NCBI RefSeq assembly: GCF_003943515.1
Contig: NZ_RJPT01000001.1
Coordinates: 521,669 to 585,668, forward strand
Reading direction: 5' to 3'
From: Streptococcus cristatus
GTDB taxonomy: Bacteria > Bacillota > Bacilli > Lactobacillales > Streptococcaceae
Length of the DNA stretch: 64,000 nucleotides
Both the position numbers and the translations under genes were made by a program. The notes below the pieces were generated by a model. It saw only the letters and a program-made list of their open reading frames with translations, was not told the origin of the DNA and searched no databases. Shown here in pieces: positions 18,745-29,575 of this stretch. The stretch's first letter is position 1, and each line of letters starts with the position of its first letter.

Positions 18745-18839
18745 TTAAACAATACCTTAACTATCATAGCCTTGGCTACATTTTTAAAAGTTGTTTTAGC
18801 TGTGTTGAGGAGCTTGGTACTGATGCCCTCGATTCGACC
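18745..18839 (-). pseudogene. Degenerate copy of the gdhA 3' end
   Basis: On the minus strand this reads GRIEGISTKLLNTAKTT then FKNVAKAMIV, matching the real gdhA C-terminus ([17 protein letters not shown] ... [10 protein letters not shown]) with ~25 codons missing between the two blocks and a small frameshift near the end. The stop region TTTAAAC... is also shared. It lies on the far side of the GNAT gene from gdhA, so the GNAT gene is bracketed by two gdhA 3' ends. Confidence 0.8.
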
Positions 18840-18854
18840 ATAGTATATTGCCAT

Positions 18855-19343
18855 CTATTCATCTGATGAGAGGGATTTTATCATCCAGATATTCATAGCT
18901 GGGTGGCCAACGGCGTTAGTAAGCGGTTGTTGCAATGCTGTGAAACTATAGTGTTGATAGATGGCCACGGCCGTAGCCAGTTCAGTAGAGGTTTCTAGAT
19001 AAAGCTGTTCATAACCTGCTAGGCGGGCTTCCTGGAATATCCGCTTTATCAACCTGCTGGAATAACCTTTGCCACGGCTATTTTTAGTGACATACAGTTT
19101 TTGTAATTCAGCAATTTTATCGGACACAGGTGCAAAGCCACCACAGCCAACCAGCTGTCCTTCATCTTCCAGAACAAAGTAAGCTGCTCTCTCTTGCAGT
19201 TGATAGAAGTCGGCCAAATGATCTAGATGAGAATCAAAGTAGACAGTTCCTGGTTTGTCAAGCCCGAATTCTTCTAGGCTAGCTCGAATGAGTTGCGCTA
19301 CAGCTGTATTGTCTCTTACTTCCATCGGCCGTAAGTTCATCAT
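18855..19343 (-). CDS. GNAT family N-acetyltransferase
   Basis: 162 aa. MMNLRPMEVRDNTAVAQLIRA starts the GNAT fold; LYVTKNSRGKGYSSRLIKRI (~87-106) is motif A with the acetyl-CoA loop R-G-K-G-Y; AVAIYQHYSF is motif B. Substrate unknown. It reads in the same direction as gdhA and starts 29 nt after gdhA's stop, but a degenerate gdhA 3' end lies beyond it, so it may have been inserted here by duplication or recombination. Confidence 0.88.
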   Translation of the reverse strand: MMNLRPMEVRDNTAVAQLIRASLEEFGLDKPGTVYFDSHLDHLADFYQLQERAAYFVLEDEGQLVGCGGFAPVSDKIAELQKLYVTKNSRGKGYSSRLIKRIFQEARLAGYEQLYLETSTELATAVAIYQHYSFTALQQPLTNAVGHPAMNIWMIKSLSSDE

Positions 19344-19371
19344 TTGTCCTCCGATAGGATGTATCGACTAA

Positions 19372-20736
<1,365 letters not shown>

Positions 20737-20757
20737 TTATATTTTATTACACGAGCC

Positions 20758-20786
20758 ATTATAGCAGAATTTTTTTAGGGTGTAAA
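20758..20786 (-). promoter_or_regulatory. gdhA promoter
   Basis: Minus strand: -35 TTTACA (20786-20781), 17 bp, extended -10 TGCTATAAT (-10 at 20763-20758). Confidence 0.8.
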
Positions 20787-20797
20787 GAAAAAAGTTG

Positions 20798-20812
20798 AAT
20801 TTTCTGAAAATT
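20798..20812. promoter_or_regulatory. CodY box upstream of gdhA
   Basis: AATTTTCTGAAAATT, a 15/15 match to the CodY consensus AATTTTCWGAAAATT, 11 bp upstream of the gdhA -35. CodY with branched-chain amino acids/GTP would control glutamate synthesis. It also lies ~140 bp upstream of pyrD. Confidence 0.9.
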
Positions 20813-20940
20813 TCCATAATATTTATTTGAAGATTCTAGGTGGAAATGCCGAACCTTTTGCTAGAAAATTAGGAGAAATCCTTTATAGGAAGAATTTTAA
20901 TGATATAATAGAGAAAATTAAGGAATAAGAGGTCAAAATA

Positions 20941-21876
20941 ATGACAACAACCAAGACAAAAATTGCGGGTTTTGATTTTGATAACTGCCTGATGAATGCT
21001 GCAGGAGTTGCTTGTATGACAGTGGAAGAGTTAGAAGAAGTCAAAAACTCTGCTGCAGGAACCTTTGTGACTAAGACGGCAACGCTGGAATTTCGTCAAG
21101 GAAACCCAGAGCCTCGCTATCAGGATGTGCTATTGGGCTCTATCAACTCCATGGGCCTGCCCAATAATGGTTTAGATTATTATCTTGACTACTTGCTGGA
21201 GCTGCAAGAAAGCGAACCAAATCGCACTTTCTTCCTTTCCTTGGTTGGTATGTCGCCAGAAGAAACCCACACCATTCTCAAGAAAGTGCAGGCAAGCGAC
21301 TTTAAAGGGATTACTGAGCTCAATCTCTCCTGTCCAAACGTTCCAGGTAAGCCACAGATTGCTTATGATTTCGAAACGACTGATCGTATCTTATCAGAGG
21401 TCTTTGCTTATTTTACTAAGCCGTTGGGAATCAAGCTGCCGCCTTACTTTGATATTGTACATTTTGATCAGGCTGCTGCGATTTTTAACAACTATCCGCT
21501 CAAGTTTGTCAATTGTGTCAATTCGATCGGAAACGGTCTTTATATAGAAGATGAGTCAGTGGTCATTCGTCCTAAAAATGGTTTTGGCGGTATTGGCGGC
21601 CAGTACATCAAGCCTACGGCTCTGGCCAATGTCCATGCCTTTTACCAGCGCCTGAAACCAGAAATCCAAATCATCGGAACTGGGGGTGTCTTGACAGGGC
21701 GCGATGCCTTTGAGCATATCCTCTGTGGAGCCAGTATGGTGCAGGTAGGAACAACCCTTCATAAAGAAGGTGTGGCAGCCTTCAAGCGCATCACTGCCGA
21801 ACTCAAGGCGATTATGGAAGAAAAAGGCTATGAAAGTCTGGCTGATTTCCGTGGAAAATTGAAGTATATTGATTAA
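20941..21876 (+). CDS. pyrD: Dihydroorotate dehydrogenase, class 1A type
   Basis: 311 aa. Oxidises dihydroorotate to orotate in pyrimidine synthesis with FMN; class 1A enzymes use fumarate. [12 protein letters not shown] holds the catalytic Cys, [11 protein letters not shown] and [20 protein letters not shown] the FMN phosphate loop. No pyrK is nearby, consistent with class 1A. An extended -10 TGATATAAT (20901-20909) precedes it. Copy 2 of the repeated 3' element begins 15 nt after its stop. Confidence 0.93.
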   Translation: MTTTKTKIAGFDFDNCLMNAAGVACMTVEELEEVKNSAAGTFVTKTATLEFRQGNPEPRYQDVLLGSINSMGLPNNGLDYYLDYLLELQESEPNRTFFLSLVGMSPEETHTILKKVQASDFKGITELNLSCPNVPGKPQIAYDFETTDRILSEVFAYFTKPLGIKLPPYFDIVHFDQAAAIFNNYPLKFVNCVNSIGNGLYIEDESVVIRPKNGFGGIGGQYIKPTALANVHAFYQRLKPEIQIIGTGGVLTGRDAFEHILCGASMVQVGTTLHKEGVAAFKRITAELKAIMEEKGYESLADFRGKLKYID

Positions 21877-21890
21877 AAGTTTAAGAAAGA

Positions 21891-22067
21891 GAGAGTGGGA
21901 CAGAAATCGGTAATTCGTTAGAATTCGATTTCGTCGTCCCACCTCCGCACAGTTGAGTAGGGCTGTAAAAGCTGATGAAATCAGCGTAGTAGAGCCCACT
22001 CAACCACTGCGTCTTGCTCGACAATCCAAAGACAATTGAGAGGCTAGGACTTTTGTCCCAGCCTCTC
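21891..22067 (+). repeat. ~175-bp three-hairpin intergenic repeat, copy 2
   Basis: Starts 15 nt after the pyrD stop, same strand. Same three-hairpin order as copy 1; the last hairpin (GGCTAGGACttttGTCCCAGCC) is followed by TCTCTTTTAGTATTTT, so it can serve as a terminator facing the convergent yidC gene. Confidence 0.9.
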
Positions 22068-22146
22068 TTTTAGTATTTTAAGGGAGAGCAGAAAAAAATC
22101 CCTCCAAGATTAGATAGGAAATCTCAGAGGGAAATGGATAGTTTAT

Positions 22147-23067
22147 TTATCTAGAACGTTGTTTACCAGCGTTGCGATTCTTTTTCTTTTTATTGTTTTG
22201 AGTGATTGCTTGGCTCGCTTTTGGTGTCACATCTTTGATGCGGCCTGCATTGCTCATGGCTTTCGGAGGATTCTTTTTGTATTCTTCTGCTACTTGCTTT
22301 CTGATCCGAGGACGCATTAAGTAGTTAATGATGAATTGTTGGATGATTTGGATGAAACCACCGACTACCCAGTAGAGGGTCACAGCCGCTGGTGACATGA
22401 AGGAGAAGACAACAATCATAATCGGACTCATATAAGTTGCACTCTTCATCTGCGCTTTTTGGGTCTCATCTTCGATACCATGTAGGGAGAGAAGTGACTG
22501 GATGTAGTAGAGTACACCGACAATGAGAGTCAAGGCCAGACTAGGTTTTCCAAGATTGATGCCAAGGAAAGTACTGCTGGCTACACCGTTTGTATATTGG
22601 GCAGCGAAGAAGAGGGCTGAGAAGAAAGGCATTTGAATGAGTAGAGGGAGGCAGCCGATACCGCCAAACATACTGAGACCATTTTCTCTTTGAGCAGCCA
22701 TAAGTTCTTGCTGGGCTTCCAGTTTTTCTTCTTGGGTTTTGGCATTATTGATTCGTTCTTGAATAGGGGCAAAGATGGGCTTGAAGTAGTTCATCTTTTC
22801 TGACTGAAGAGTCGCCTTCCAAGACTGATAGATTCCCAGTGGGAAAATAATCAGCCGCACGATAAGGGTAACGATAATAATCGCTAGACCGTAACCGAGA
22901 CCTGAATTCTTGGCAAAGAACTGGATGCTATCTGCCATAGGCTGACCAAGCACATCCCAAATGATACCAGAAGGATTGCCAGCCTTGTCTCGTCCGACAC
23001 ACCCTGTCAATAATAGAAGGAGGGACAAGCTCATTCCAGAGAATAAAATACGTTTAAATGTTTTCAC
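22147..23067 (-). CDS. yidC2: Membrane protein insertase YidC2/OxaA2 (lipoprotein)
   Basis: 306 aa. Lipoprotein signal with lipobox LLTGC (Cys23), then the 60KD_IMP insertase core ([19 protein letters not shown] with the conserved Arg, a coiled cytoplasmic loop, [16 protein letters not shown], and the last TM pair). The basic tail ending [16 protein letters not shown] is the long ribosome-binding type typical of YidC2. It inserts membrane proteins with or without Sec. It lies 81 nt downstream of acyP, a usual streptococcal arrangement. Confidence 0.93.
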   Translation of the reverse strand: MKTFKRILFSGMSLSLLLLLTGCVGRDKAGNPSGIIWDVLGQPMADSIQFFAKNSGLGYGLAIIIVTLIVRLIIFPLGIYQSWKATLQSEKMNYFKPIFAPIQERINNAKTQEEKLEAQQELMAAQRENGLSMFGGIGCLPLLIQMPFFSALFFAAQYTNGVASSTFLGINLGKPSLALTLIVGVLYYIQSLLSLHGIEDETQKAQMKSATYMSPIMIVVFSFMSPAAVTLYWVVGGFIQIIQQFIINYLMRPRIRKQVAEEYKKNPPKAMSNAGRIKDVTPKASQAITQNNKKKKNRNAGKQRSR

Positions 23068-23148
23068 GAGTTCATTTCCTTTGTTTCTAAAAAATAATAC
23101 CTATCTATTCTACTGTTTTTTAAGGAAATATACAATAGTTCTACAGAC

Positions 23149-23427
23149 CTAATTTGCAATTTTAAAGTCAGTATAGGAATCAAAATTGGCCATGGTGACA
23201 TCTAAATAGCTGACTTTTGAAAAAGGAGTTGGTCCCTTGCGGATTCCTTGAATGAACTTGGCCATGAGGGCAGAGCTTTCAGCTTGAGCCAAAATTTCGA
23301 CTGTACCGTCGTCATTATTCCAGACACGACCGGTAATCCCGCCGATTTGCAGAGCGAGGGAGTAAACGCCCCAACGAAAGCCGACGCCTTGGACTCGTCC
23401 TTGCGCAATCATTCTTACTTTTTGCAT
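23149..23427 (-). CDS. acyP: Acylphosphatase
   Basis: 92 aa. Hydrolyses acyl phosphates. AQGRVQGVGFRWGVYSLA has the catalytic Arg in GVGFR, and VWNNDDGTVEI the catalytic Asn. SD AGGAGG. Divergent from the RNA methyltransferase at 23569 and upstream of yidC2, as in related species. Confidence 0.95.
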   Translation of the reverse strand: MQKVRMIAQGRVQGVGFRWGVYSLALQIGGITGRVWNNDDGTVEILAQAESSALMAKFIQGIRKGPTPFSKVSYLDVTMANFDSYTDFKIAN

Positions 23428-23553
23428 CGTTACCTCCTTTTGTAGCGGTTTGAAACTCGCTTCTCAGTCCATAGCGCAGCGAGCGGTTGCTTGCTGGAGA
23501 CAAGATTTTCTCTGAAGCTAAGTCTAGAGGATGAGTTCAAAACTGCTAGATTG

Positions 23554-23562
23554 TGTTATAAT
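23554..23562 (+). promoter_or_regulatory. Extended -10 promoter 6 nt before a start codon
   Basis: TGTTATAAT (23554-23562), then GTATTT, then ATG 23569. Transcription would start at or next to the A of the ATG; no SD is possible downstream. Confidence 0.75.
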
Positions 23563-23568
23563 GTATTT

Positions 23569-24309
23569 ATGAATATTATAACCTCAAAAGCCAATAATGT
23601 GGTAAAAAAAGCTAAAAAGCTGCATCAAAAAAAATATCGTAGCGAGTCGTATTTGATTGAGGGCTGGCATCTTTTTGAGGAGGCTCTGGCCAGTCAGGCA
23701 CGGATTCTGCGAATTTTTGCCTTGGCAGAGTACGAAGAGCGCTTGGCAGCATTTTCTCAGATAATTTTTGTTAGTCCTGAGATTCTGAGTGATTTGGCAG
23801 ATAGTAAGACCCCTCAGGGAATCGTTGCAGAATTAGCCTTTGAGGAGCAGAATATTCCAGAAAAGCTGGAAGGTGCCTACCTCTTTTTAGAAGATGTGCA
23901 GGATCCTGGCAATGTCGGAACCATCATCCGAACAGCGGATGCGGCGGGTTATCAAGGAGTTTTCATCTCTAGCTACTCCGCTGATATTTACAATCTCAAA
24001 ACCTTGCGTTCTATGCAGGGTAGCCATTTTCATCTGCCCATTTATCGCGTGAGCAGAGAGGATATGCTGACTCTGGCTCGTCAGAATGATTTACAAATTC
24101 TGGCTTCGACTTTATCAGAGGATTCCCTTGATTATCAAAAGGTCGAAAAAAATGAGAATTTCCTCCTAGTCATGGGCAATGAAGGTCAGGGAATCAGCCA
24201 AGAAATGACGGATGCGGCTGATGTTTTGGTTCATATTTCCATGAAGGGGCAGGCTGAAAGTCTGAACGTAGCTGTGGCAGCCGGCATCCTGATGTTTGCT
24301 TTAAGCTAA
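23569..24309 (+). CDS. SpoU/TrmH family RNA 2'-O-methyltransferase
   Basis: 246 aa from ATG 23569 (MNIITSKANNVVKKAKKL), the normal family start. N-terminal substrate-binding domain (LIEGWHLFEEAL), then the SPOUT knot: LEDVQDPGNVGTIIRTADAAG (motif 1, ~116-136), VMGNEGQGIS (motif 2) and SMKGQAESLNVAVAAGILMF (motif 3). It methylates ribose in rRNA or tRNA; the site is unknown. The mRNA looks leaderless: the -10 box ends 6 nt before the ATG. Confidence 0.93.
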   Translation: MNIITSKANNVVKKAKKLHQKKYRSESYLIEGWHLFEEALASQARILRIFALAEYEERLAAFSQIIFVSPEILSDLADSKTPQGIVAELAFEEQNIPEKLEGAYLFLEDVQDPGNVGTIIRTADAAGYQGVFISSYSADIYNLKTLRSMQGSHFHLPIYRVSREDMLTLARQNDLQILASTLSEDSLDYQKVEKNENFLLVMGNEGQGISQEMTDAADVLVHISMKGQAESLNVAVAAGILMFALS

Positions 24310-24353
24310 CTTTTAGAAATTTCTCTATAATAAAACTAAATGGAGGTGATGAC

Positions 24354-24845
24354 ATGCCTTACAGAGAAGATGATGAATTTATGGCTTATGTGGGGCATTT
24401 GATTGAGAAGCCCAGCGTCCAACGCTTAAAAGGGATTACCCATCATATTCATTCCAATCGGCTTGAACATTCAATCAATGTCAGTTATACTAGTTATAAA
24501 ATTGCAAAAAAATTTGGCTGGAATGCCCGCAGTACAGCACGGGGCGCTCTATTGCATGACCTATTTTATTATGACTGGCGTGAAACCAAGTTTAAAAAGA
24601 GTCATGCCTGGGTACATCCCCGCCTAGCAGTCCGAAATGCCCGCAAGATTACCAAGCTCAATCGAGTTGAGGAAGATATTATCATCAAGCATATGTGGGG
24701 AGCGACCTTAGCACCACCCCGCTACAAGGAGTCCTTCGTTGTAACTATGGTGGACAAGTATTGGGCGATCAAAGAAGCGACGGCGCCTTGGCGACAAAAG
24801 CTGAGTGGGCGTAAAAAGTATCATCGAAAGATGATGAAAAGTTAA
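24354..24845 (+). CDS. HD domain protein
   Basis: 163 aa. A short HD-type phosphohydrolase: RLEHSINVSYTSYKIAKKFG (first His), ARGALLHDLFYYDW (the HD pair) and a later KHMWG. It is a single-domain form of unknown substrate. SD TGGAGGTGA before ATG 24354. It is followed 19 nt later by the Bax-inhibitor gene. Confidence 0.85.
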   Translation: MPYREDDEFMAYVGHLIEKPSVQRLKGITHHIHSNRLEHSINVSYTSYKIAKKFGWNARSTARGALLHDLFYYDWRETKFKKSHAWVHPRLAVRNARKITKLNRVEEDIIIKHMWGATLAPPRYKESFVVTMVDKYWAIKEATAPWRQKLSGRKKYHRKMMKS

Positions 24846-24864
24846 AATGTAAAAAGGAGACATT

Positions 24865-25548
24865 ATGAACAATACAATTATTCAAGAAAACAGTGGACTT
24901 TCTAGTTTTTATTCTAAGGTCTACGGATTTGTCGGGATGGGAATTGCCATCTCTGCTCTGGTTTCAGGCTTAATGCTGACGACCTTCCAGACAGCTCTAG
25001 TAGATATTCTGCTCCATTACCGCTGGATATACTACGGTGCGATTTTCCTTGAGGTGGCCTTGGTTTGGTCAGCTTCCAGTATGGGACTTCGCAATAGTCC
25101 AGCTGCTCTCCCCCTCTTTTTGAGTTACTCAGCCCTAAACGGCTTTACCATGAGTTTCATTGTGGCCATGTACACAGGAGGTGTGGTCTTTAAAGCATTT
25201 GCAGTTAGTGCGGCCGTTTTCCTTGTCATGGCAGCCATGGGTGTCATCATCAAAAAAGATTTGTCTGGTATGGGCCGTGCTATGATTGCAGGTCTGATTG
25301 GGATTGTGATCGCGAGTTTTGTCAATATTTTCCTGGGTAGCGACATGATAGACTATATTGTCAGCTATGTCAGCGTCGTCATTTTCGCTGGTTTGATTGC
25401 TTGGGACAATCAAAAAATTCGCTATGTCTATGAGCAGACAGGCGGACAGGCTGGACTTGGTTGGGCCCTTTCTCTGGCTTTGAGCCTTTATCTCGACTTT
25501 ATCAATCTTTTCCTCAGCATCCTTCGTATCTTTGGAAGAAATGACTAA
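24865..25548 (+). CDS. Bax inhibitor-1/YccA family membrane protein
   Basis: 227 aa with seven hydrophobic segments, typical of BI-1/TMBIM proteins. NSGLSSFYSKVYGFVGMGIA at the N-terminus, GFTMSFIVAMYT in the middle, and YLDFINLFLSILRIFG near the C-terminus are family blocks. Bacterial members can leak Ca2+ or protons or interact with FtsH; the role here is unknown. Confidence 0.92.
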   Translation: MNNTIIQENSGLSSFYSKVYGFVGMGIAISALVSGLMLTTFQTALVDILLHYRWIYYGAIFLEVALVWSASSMGLRNSPAALPLFLSYSALNGFTMSFIVAMYTGGVVFKAFAVSAAVFLVMAAMGVIIKKDLSGMGRAMIAGLIGIVIASFVNIFLGSDMIDYIVSYVSVVIFAGLIAWDNQKIRYVYEQTGGQAGLGWALSLALSLYLDFINLFLSILRIFGRND

Positions 25549-25555
25549 TAAAAGA

Positions 25556-25597
25556 TGGATAGCTTCCTCAATAAATGGGAAGCTATCTTTTTGTTTG
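25556..25597 (+). terminator. BI-1 gene terminator
   Basis: GATAGCTTCC pairs with GGGAAGCTATC, then TTTTTG. Confidence 0.85.
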
Positions 25598-25638
25598 AAG
25601 GGGCATTTTGGAAGTTGAATAGGATTAGCAGTAAAAGT

Positions 25639-25667
25639 TTTGCAAACTGTTAATTTTTTGATATACT
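25639..25667 (+). promoter_or_regulatory. Promoter of the flotillin gene
   Basis: -35 TTTGCA (25639-25644), 17 bp, extended -10 TGATATACT (-10 at 25662-25667). Confidence 0.65.
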
Positions 25668-25729
25668 AACTAAAAATATATTTGGGCAATGCCTTCGTCT
25701 ATTGCTCTGGAAAAAGAAAGGAAGTTTCT

Positions 25730-27193
25730 ATGGATATGTTATTTATCCCAGGCTGGTTGATTTTTGCAATCGTTGCAGCCATTGTGCTTATTATTCTTTT
25801 GGCTAAGGGGTATGTCAATGCTAAGCCAAATGAAGTAGTCGTTATTACTGGTCTGCGTAAGCAGCGCCATTTGAGAGGTAAGGCTGGCTTCATGATTCCT
25901 TTTGTAGAGCAGCGCTCTTATCTGGATATTGAGCAGTTTTCTACAGACGTCCGTACTTCTGAGTCTGTGCCAACACTTGATTTTATCAACGTTCGTGCTG
26001 ATGCGGCTGTTAAGTTGAAGATTGGTACTACTGATGAAATGATTGACCGTGCGGCAGAGAACTTCCTTAATTGGAATACCACTGATATTTCTAACTCTGT
26101 CCAAGATGTACTAGAAGGAAATCTTCGGGAAGTAATTGGTCAGATGGAATTACGTAAGATGGTCAATGACCGTCAGGAATTTGCCTCAAAAGTTCAGGAC
26201 AACGTAGCTCCGGATCTGGCTAAGATGGGATTAGAAGTCATTGCCTTTACCGTTCAGTCTTTCTCTGATGAAGGTGGTGTGATTGATAATCTCGGTATCG
26301 AAAATGTCGAAACCATCAAAAAAGATGCCTTAATTGCGAAGGCTAAAGCTGAACGTGAGCGCAAGGAAGTAGAAGCTGAGCAAGACAAATTGGCTAACGA
26401 TAAGCGCGTAGCTGCTGACTTAGAAATCGCTCAAAAGCAAAATGAGTTGAAATTGAAGCAAGCAGCCCTCAAGCAGGAAGCGGATATAGCTCAAGCTAAG
26501 GCTGATGCAGCTAAAGGGATTGAGGCGGAAGTGCAGCGTCGCGAGCAAGAACGTGTGGCTGCCGAAGCTAATATCATGAAGCAAGAGAAAGAAGCTGAAG
26601 TCAAGGAACGCGAAGTTAAGGTTCGGGAGCAAGAACTGGATGCTAACATCCGCAAACAGGCTGAAGCGGAGAAATACTCTCGTCAACAAGCAGCGGAAGC
26701 ACAATTGATTGAGCGTCAACGTCAAGCCGAGGCGGAGCTCTTTGAAACACAAAAAGAAGCCGAAGCACGCAAGGCTCAAGCCGAGGCTGAGAAATTTGCG
26801 CAACTGCAAGAAGCTGAAGCTATTGAAGCTAAGGGACGTGCTGAAGCGGAGGCTATTCGTCTTAAATTAGAAGCCGAAGCAGAAGGTTTGGATAAAAAAG
26901 CAGAAGCCATGAAGAAGATGCAGGAAGCTGCGATTACTGAGATGATTGTAGACAAACTGCCAGAAATTGCCCGTGCTGTAGCAGAGCCGCTTACTAAAGT
27001 GGACAAAATCACTATGTATGGTGAAGGCAATGCTTCTAAGATGGTTGGTGATATCATGCAGAGTATTGACCAAGTGTCGCAAGGTGCAGGCTTCGATATT
27101 CGTCAACTCCTAGCAGGAGCTCTTGGTGTTAATATGACTGTTAACAAGCTAAAACAAGATGAGCAAGCTGTCATCGAAGTTGATGAGAAATAA
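25730..27193 (+). CDS. floT: Flotillin-like SPFH domain protein
   Basis: 487 aa from ATG 25730 (SD GAAAGGAAG; the frame is open further up but has no SD). A membrane hairpin (~5-28), an SPFH/PHB domain (~30-200, NEVVVITGLRKQRHLRGKAG), then ~200 residues of Ala/Glu/Gln/Lys coiled coil (~205-400) and a C-terminal FloT segment. Flotillins scaffold ordered membrane domains. It has its own promoter and no operon partner. Confidence 0.92.
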   Translation: MDMLFIPGWLIFAIVAAIVLIILLAKGYVNAKPNEVVVITGLRKQRHLRGKAGFMIPFVEQRSYLDIEQFSTDVRTSESVPTLDFINVRADAAVKLKIGTTDEMIDRAAENFLNWNTTDISNSVQDVLEGNLREVIGQMELRKMVNDRQEFASKVQDNVAPDLAKMGLEVIAFTVQSFSDEGGVIDNLGIENVETIKKDALIAKAKAERERKEVEAEQDKLANDKRVAADLEIAQKQNELKLKQAALKQEADIAQAKADAAKGIEAEVQRREQERVAAEANIMKQEKEAEVKEREVKVREQELDANIRKQAEAEKYSRQQAAEAQLIERQRQAEAELFETQKEAEARKAQAEAEKFAQLQEAEAIEAKGRAEAEAIRLKLEAEAEGLDKKAEAMKKMQEAAITEMIVDKLPEIARAVAEPLTKVDKITMYGEGNASKMVGDIMQSIDQVSQGAGFDIRQLLAGALGVNMTVNKLKQDEQAVIEVDEK

Positions 27194-27216
27194 ATCCAAA
27201 TGTGTCTAAGCTATAC

Positions 27217-27254
27217 AAACAGCTGGGAGTCGGAACTTCTGGCTGTTTGTTTAT
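27217..27254 (+). terminator. Flotillin gene terminator
   Basis: ACAAACAGCTGGGAGT and ACTTCTGGCTGTTTGT form a long stem; the T tract (TTTATC) is weak. Confidence 0.65.
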
Positions 27255-27355
27255 CATCCATCAGAAAAGCATTTCTATCAGCTAAATACTTTTCATTACC
27301 ATGTAAAAATGTTAAAATATAACAGATTAAACAACTAAGATTATAGGAGTAGAAA

Positions 27356-28780
27356 ATGACAAAAGCTAACTTTGGTGTCGTAGGTATGGCCGTAATGGGT
27401 CGTAACCTTGCCCTAAATATCGAATCTCGTGGCTATACAGTTGCCATTTACAACCGTAGCAAAGAAAAAACAGAAGACGTAATCGCTTGCCACCCTGAAA
27501 AGAAATTTGTTCCAAGCTACGATGTAGAGTCTTTCGTTCAATCTATCGAAAAACCTCGCCGTATCATGCTTATGGTTCAAGCTGGACCTGGTACAGATGC
27601 AACTATCCAAGCCCTTCTTCCACACCTTGACAAGGGAGATATCTTGATTGACGGAGGAAACACTTTCTACAAAGATACCATCCGTCGTAATGAAGAATTG
27701 GCAAACTCAGGTATCAACTTTATCGGTACAGGGGTTTCTGGTGGTGAAAAAGGTGCCCTTGAAGGTCCTTCTATCATGCCTGGTGGACAAAAAGAAGCCT
27801 ATGAATTGGTAGCTGATGTTCTTGAAGAAATCTCAGCTAAAGCGCCAGAAGATGGCAAACCATGTGTGACTTACATCGGTCCTGATGGAGCTGGTCACTA
27901 TGTGAAAATGGTCCACAACGGTATCGAGTACGGTGACATGCAATTGATCGCAGAAAGCTATGACCTCATGCAACACTTGCTTGGTCTTTCTGCAGAAGAT
28001 ATGGCTGAAATCTTTACTGAGTGGAACAAGGGCGAATTAGACAGCTATTTGATCGAAATTACAGCTGATATCTTGAGCCGTAAAGATGATGAAGGTCAAG
28101 ACGGCCCAATCGTAGACTACATCCTTGATGCTGCAGGCAACAAGGGAACTGGTAAATGGACCAGCCAATCAGCGCTTGACCTTGGTGTGCCATTATCACT
28201 GATCACTGAATCCGTATTTGCCCGTTATATCTCTACTTACAAAGAAGAGCGTGTACATGCTAGCAAGGTGCTTCCAAAACCAGCTGCCTTCAAGTTTGAA
28301 GGAGACAAGGCTGAGTTGATCGAAAAGATCCGTCAAGCCCTTTACTTCTCAAAAATCATTTCATACGCACAAGGTTTCGCTCAATTGCGTGTGGCTTCTA
28401 AAGAAAATAACTGGAACTTGCCATTTGCGGACATCGCATCTATTTGGCGTGATGGCTGTATCATCCGTTCACGTTTCTTGCAAAAAATTACAGATGCCTA
28501 CAACCGCGATGCAGATCTTGCTAACCTTCTTTTGGATGAGTACTTCTTGGATGTTACTGCTAAGTACCAACAAGCAGTGCGTGATATCGTAGCTCTTGCT
28601 GTTCAAGCAGGTGTACCAGTACCAACCTTCTCAGCTGCTATTACTTACTTTGACAGCTACCGTTCAGCGGACCTTCCAGCTAACTTGATCCAAGCGCAAC
28701 GTGACTACTTCGGTGCTCACACTTATCAACGTAAAGACAAAGAAGGAACCTTCCACTACTCTTGGTATGACGAAAAATAG
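27356..28780 (+). CDS. gnd: 6-Phosphogluconate dehydrogenase (decarboxylating)
   Basis: 474 aa, full length. Converts 6-phosphogluconate to ribulose-5-phosphate with NADP in the pentose phosphate pathway. Rossmann [20 protein letters not shown], substrate block [20 protein letters not shown], catalytic [16 protein letters not shown], and a C-terminal [18 protein letters not shown]. An extended -10 TGTTAAAAT (27310-27318) precedes it. It is followed 10 nt later by ritR. Confidence 0.98.
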   Translation: MTKANFGVVGMAVMGRNLALNIESRGYTVAIYNRSKEKTEDVIACHPEKKFVPSYDVESFVQSIEKPRRIMLMVQAGPGTDATIQALLPHLDKGDILIDGGNTFYKDTIRRNEELANSGINFIGTGVSGGEKGALEGPSIMPGGQKEAYELVADVLEEISAKAPEDGKPCVTYIGPDGAGHYVKMVHNGIEYGDMQLIAESYDLMQHLLGLSAEDMAEIFTEWNKGELDSYLIEITADILSRKDDEGQDGPIVDYILDAAGNKGTGKWTSQSALDLGVPLSLITESVFARYISTYKEERVHASKVLPKPAAFKFEGDKAELIEKIRQALYFSKIISYAQGFAQLRVASKENNWNLPFADIASIWRDGCIIRSRFLQKITDAYNRDADLANLLLDEYFLDVTAKYQQAVRDIVALAVQAGVPVPTFSAAITYFDSYRSADLPANLIQAQRDYFGAHTYQRKDKEGTFHYSWYDEK

Positions 28781-28789
28781 GATAGGCCT

Positions 28790-29479
28790 ATGGCAAAGCG
28801 AATTTTATTAGTAGAAAATGAAAAGAATCTTGCACGATTTGTGACTTTGGAACTGCAAAAGGAAGCTTATCTTCTGGATGTAGTTGAGACAGGAAGTCAA
28901 GGTTTGGCGTTGGCCAGAGAAAATGACTATGATCTGCTCTTGCTTAATTATGACTTGCAGGATATGACTGCTAGTGACTTTGCCAAGCAACTGAGCTTGC
29001 TCAAACCGGCTTCGGTCATTATCGTCTTAACCAGCCGTGAAGAAATCAAAGAACATGCAGATGAGATTCAGCGCTTTGCTGTCTCCTATACCATAAAGCC
29101 TTTTATTATCAGTGATTTGGTTGAGAAAGTCTCCGATATTTTTCGAGGTCGGGACTTTATTGACCAGCATTGTAGCAAGCTGAAAACACCGACTGCTTAC
29201 CGCAATCTACGAGTTGATTTGAAAAATCATATCGTCTATCGTGGAGAGGAAGTGATTGCCTTGACACGACGAGAATATGATCTGCTAGTGACGCTGATGA
29301 GCAACCAAAAGGTCATGAGCCGCGAGCAGCTTCTGGAACGTGTCTGGAAGTATGAGGGCGCGACTGAAACCAACGTAGTCGATGTCTATATTCGCTATCT
29401 ACGTAGTAAGATTGATGTTGCTGGACAGACCAGCTATATCAAAACTGTCCGTGGTATCGGCTATGCTATGCAGGAATAA
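28790..29479 (+). CDS. ritR: Orphan response regulator RitR
   Basis: 229 aa: receiver domain (1-118) plus OmpR-type winged helix (~130-228). The receiver has Asn at 53 (LLLLNYDL) where phospho-accepting Asp is expected, and there is a Cys at 128 in the linker (QHCSK). Both match pneumococcal RitR, an orphan regulator controlling iron uptake and oxidative stress through Cys128 oxidation rather than phosphorylation. The position directly after gnd is also the RitR locus, and no histidine kinase gene is adjacent. Confidence 0.92.
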   Translation: MAKRILLVENEKNLARFVTLELQKEAYLLDVVETGSQGLALARENDYDLLLLNYDLQDMTASDFAKQLSLLKPASVIIVLTSREEIKEHADEIQRFAVSYTIKPFIISDLVEKVSDIFRGRDFIDQHCSKLKTPTAYRNLRVDLKNHIVYRGEEVIALTRREYDLLVTLMSNQKVMSREQLLERVWKYEGATETNVVDVYIRYLRSKIDVAGQTSYIKTVRGIGYAMQE

Positions 29480-29487
29480 TAAGAACA

Positions 29488-29527
29488 AACCCGCCCTCTG
29501 TTTCCAGAAGGGCGGGTTGATTTTTTT
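29488..29527 (+). terminator. gnd-ritR terminator
   Basis: AACCCGCCCT pairs with AGGGCGGGTT, followed by GATTTTTTT. Confidence 0.92.
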
Positions 29528-29575
29528 CATTTTTAGCGCAAATAATAAAATCCTAGAAGATTAAAATCCCTCTGC

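Noticed and set aside
25682..25729. Longer N-terminus for the flotillin gene
   Set aside because: The added residues lack an SD and resemble no flotillin; ATG 25730 has a good SD.
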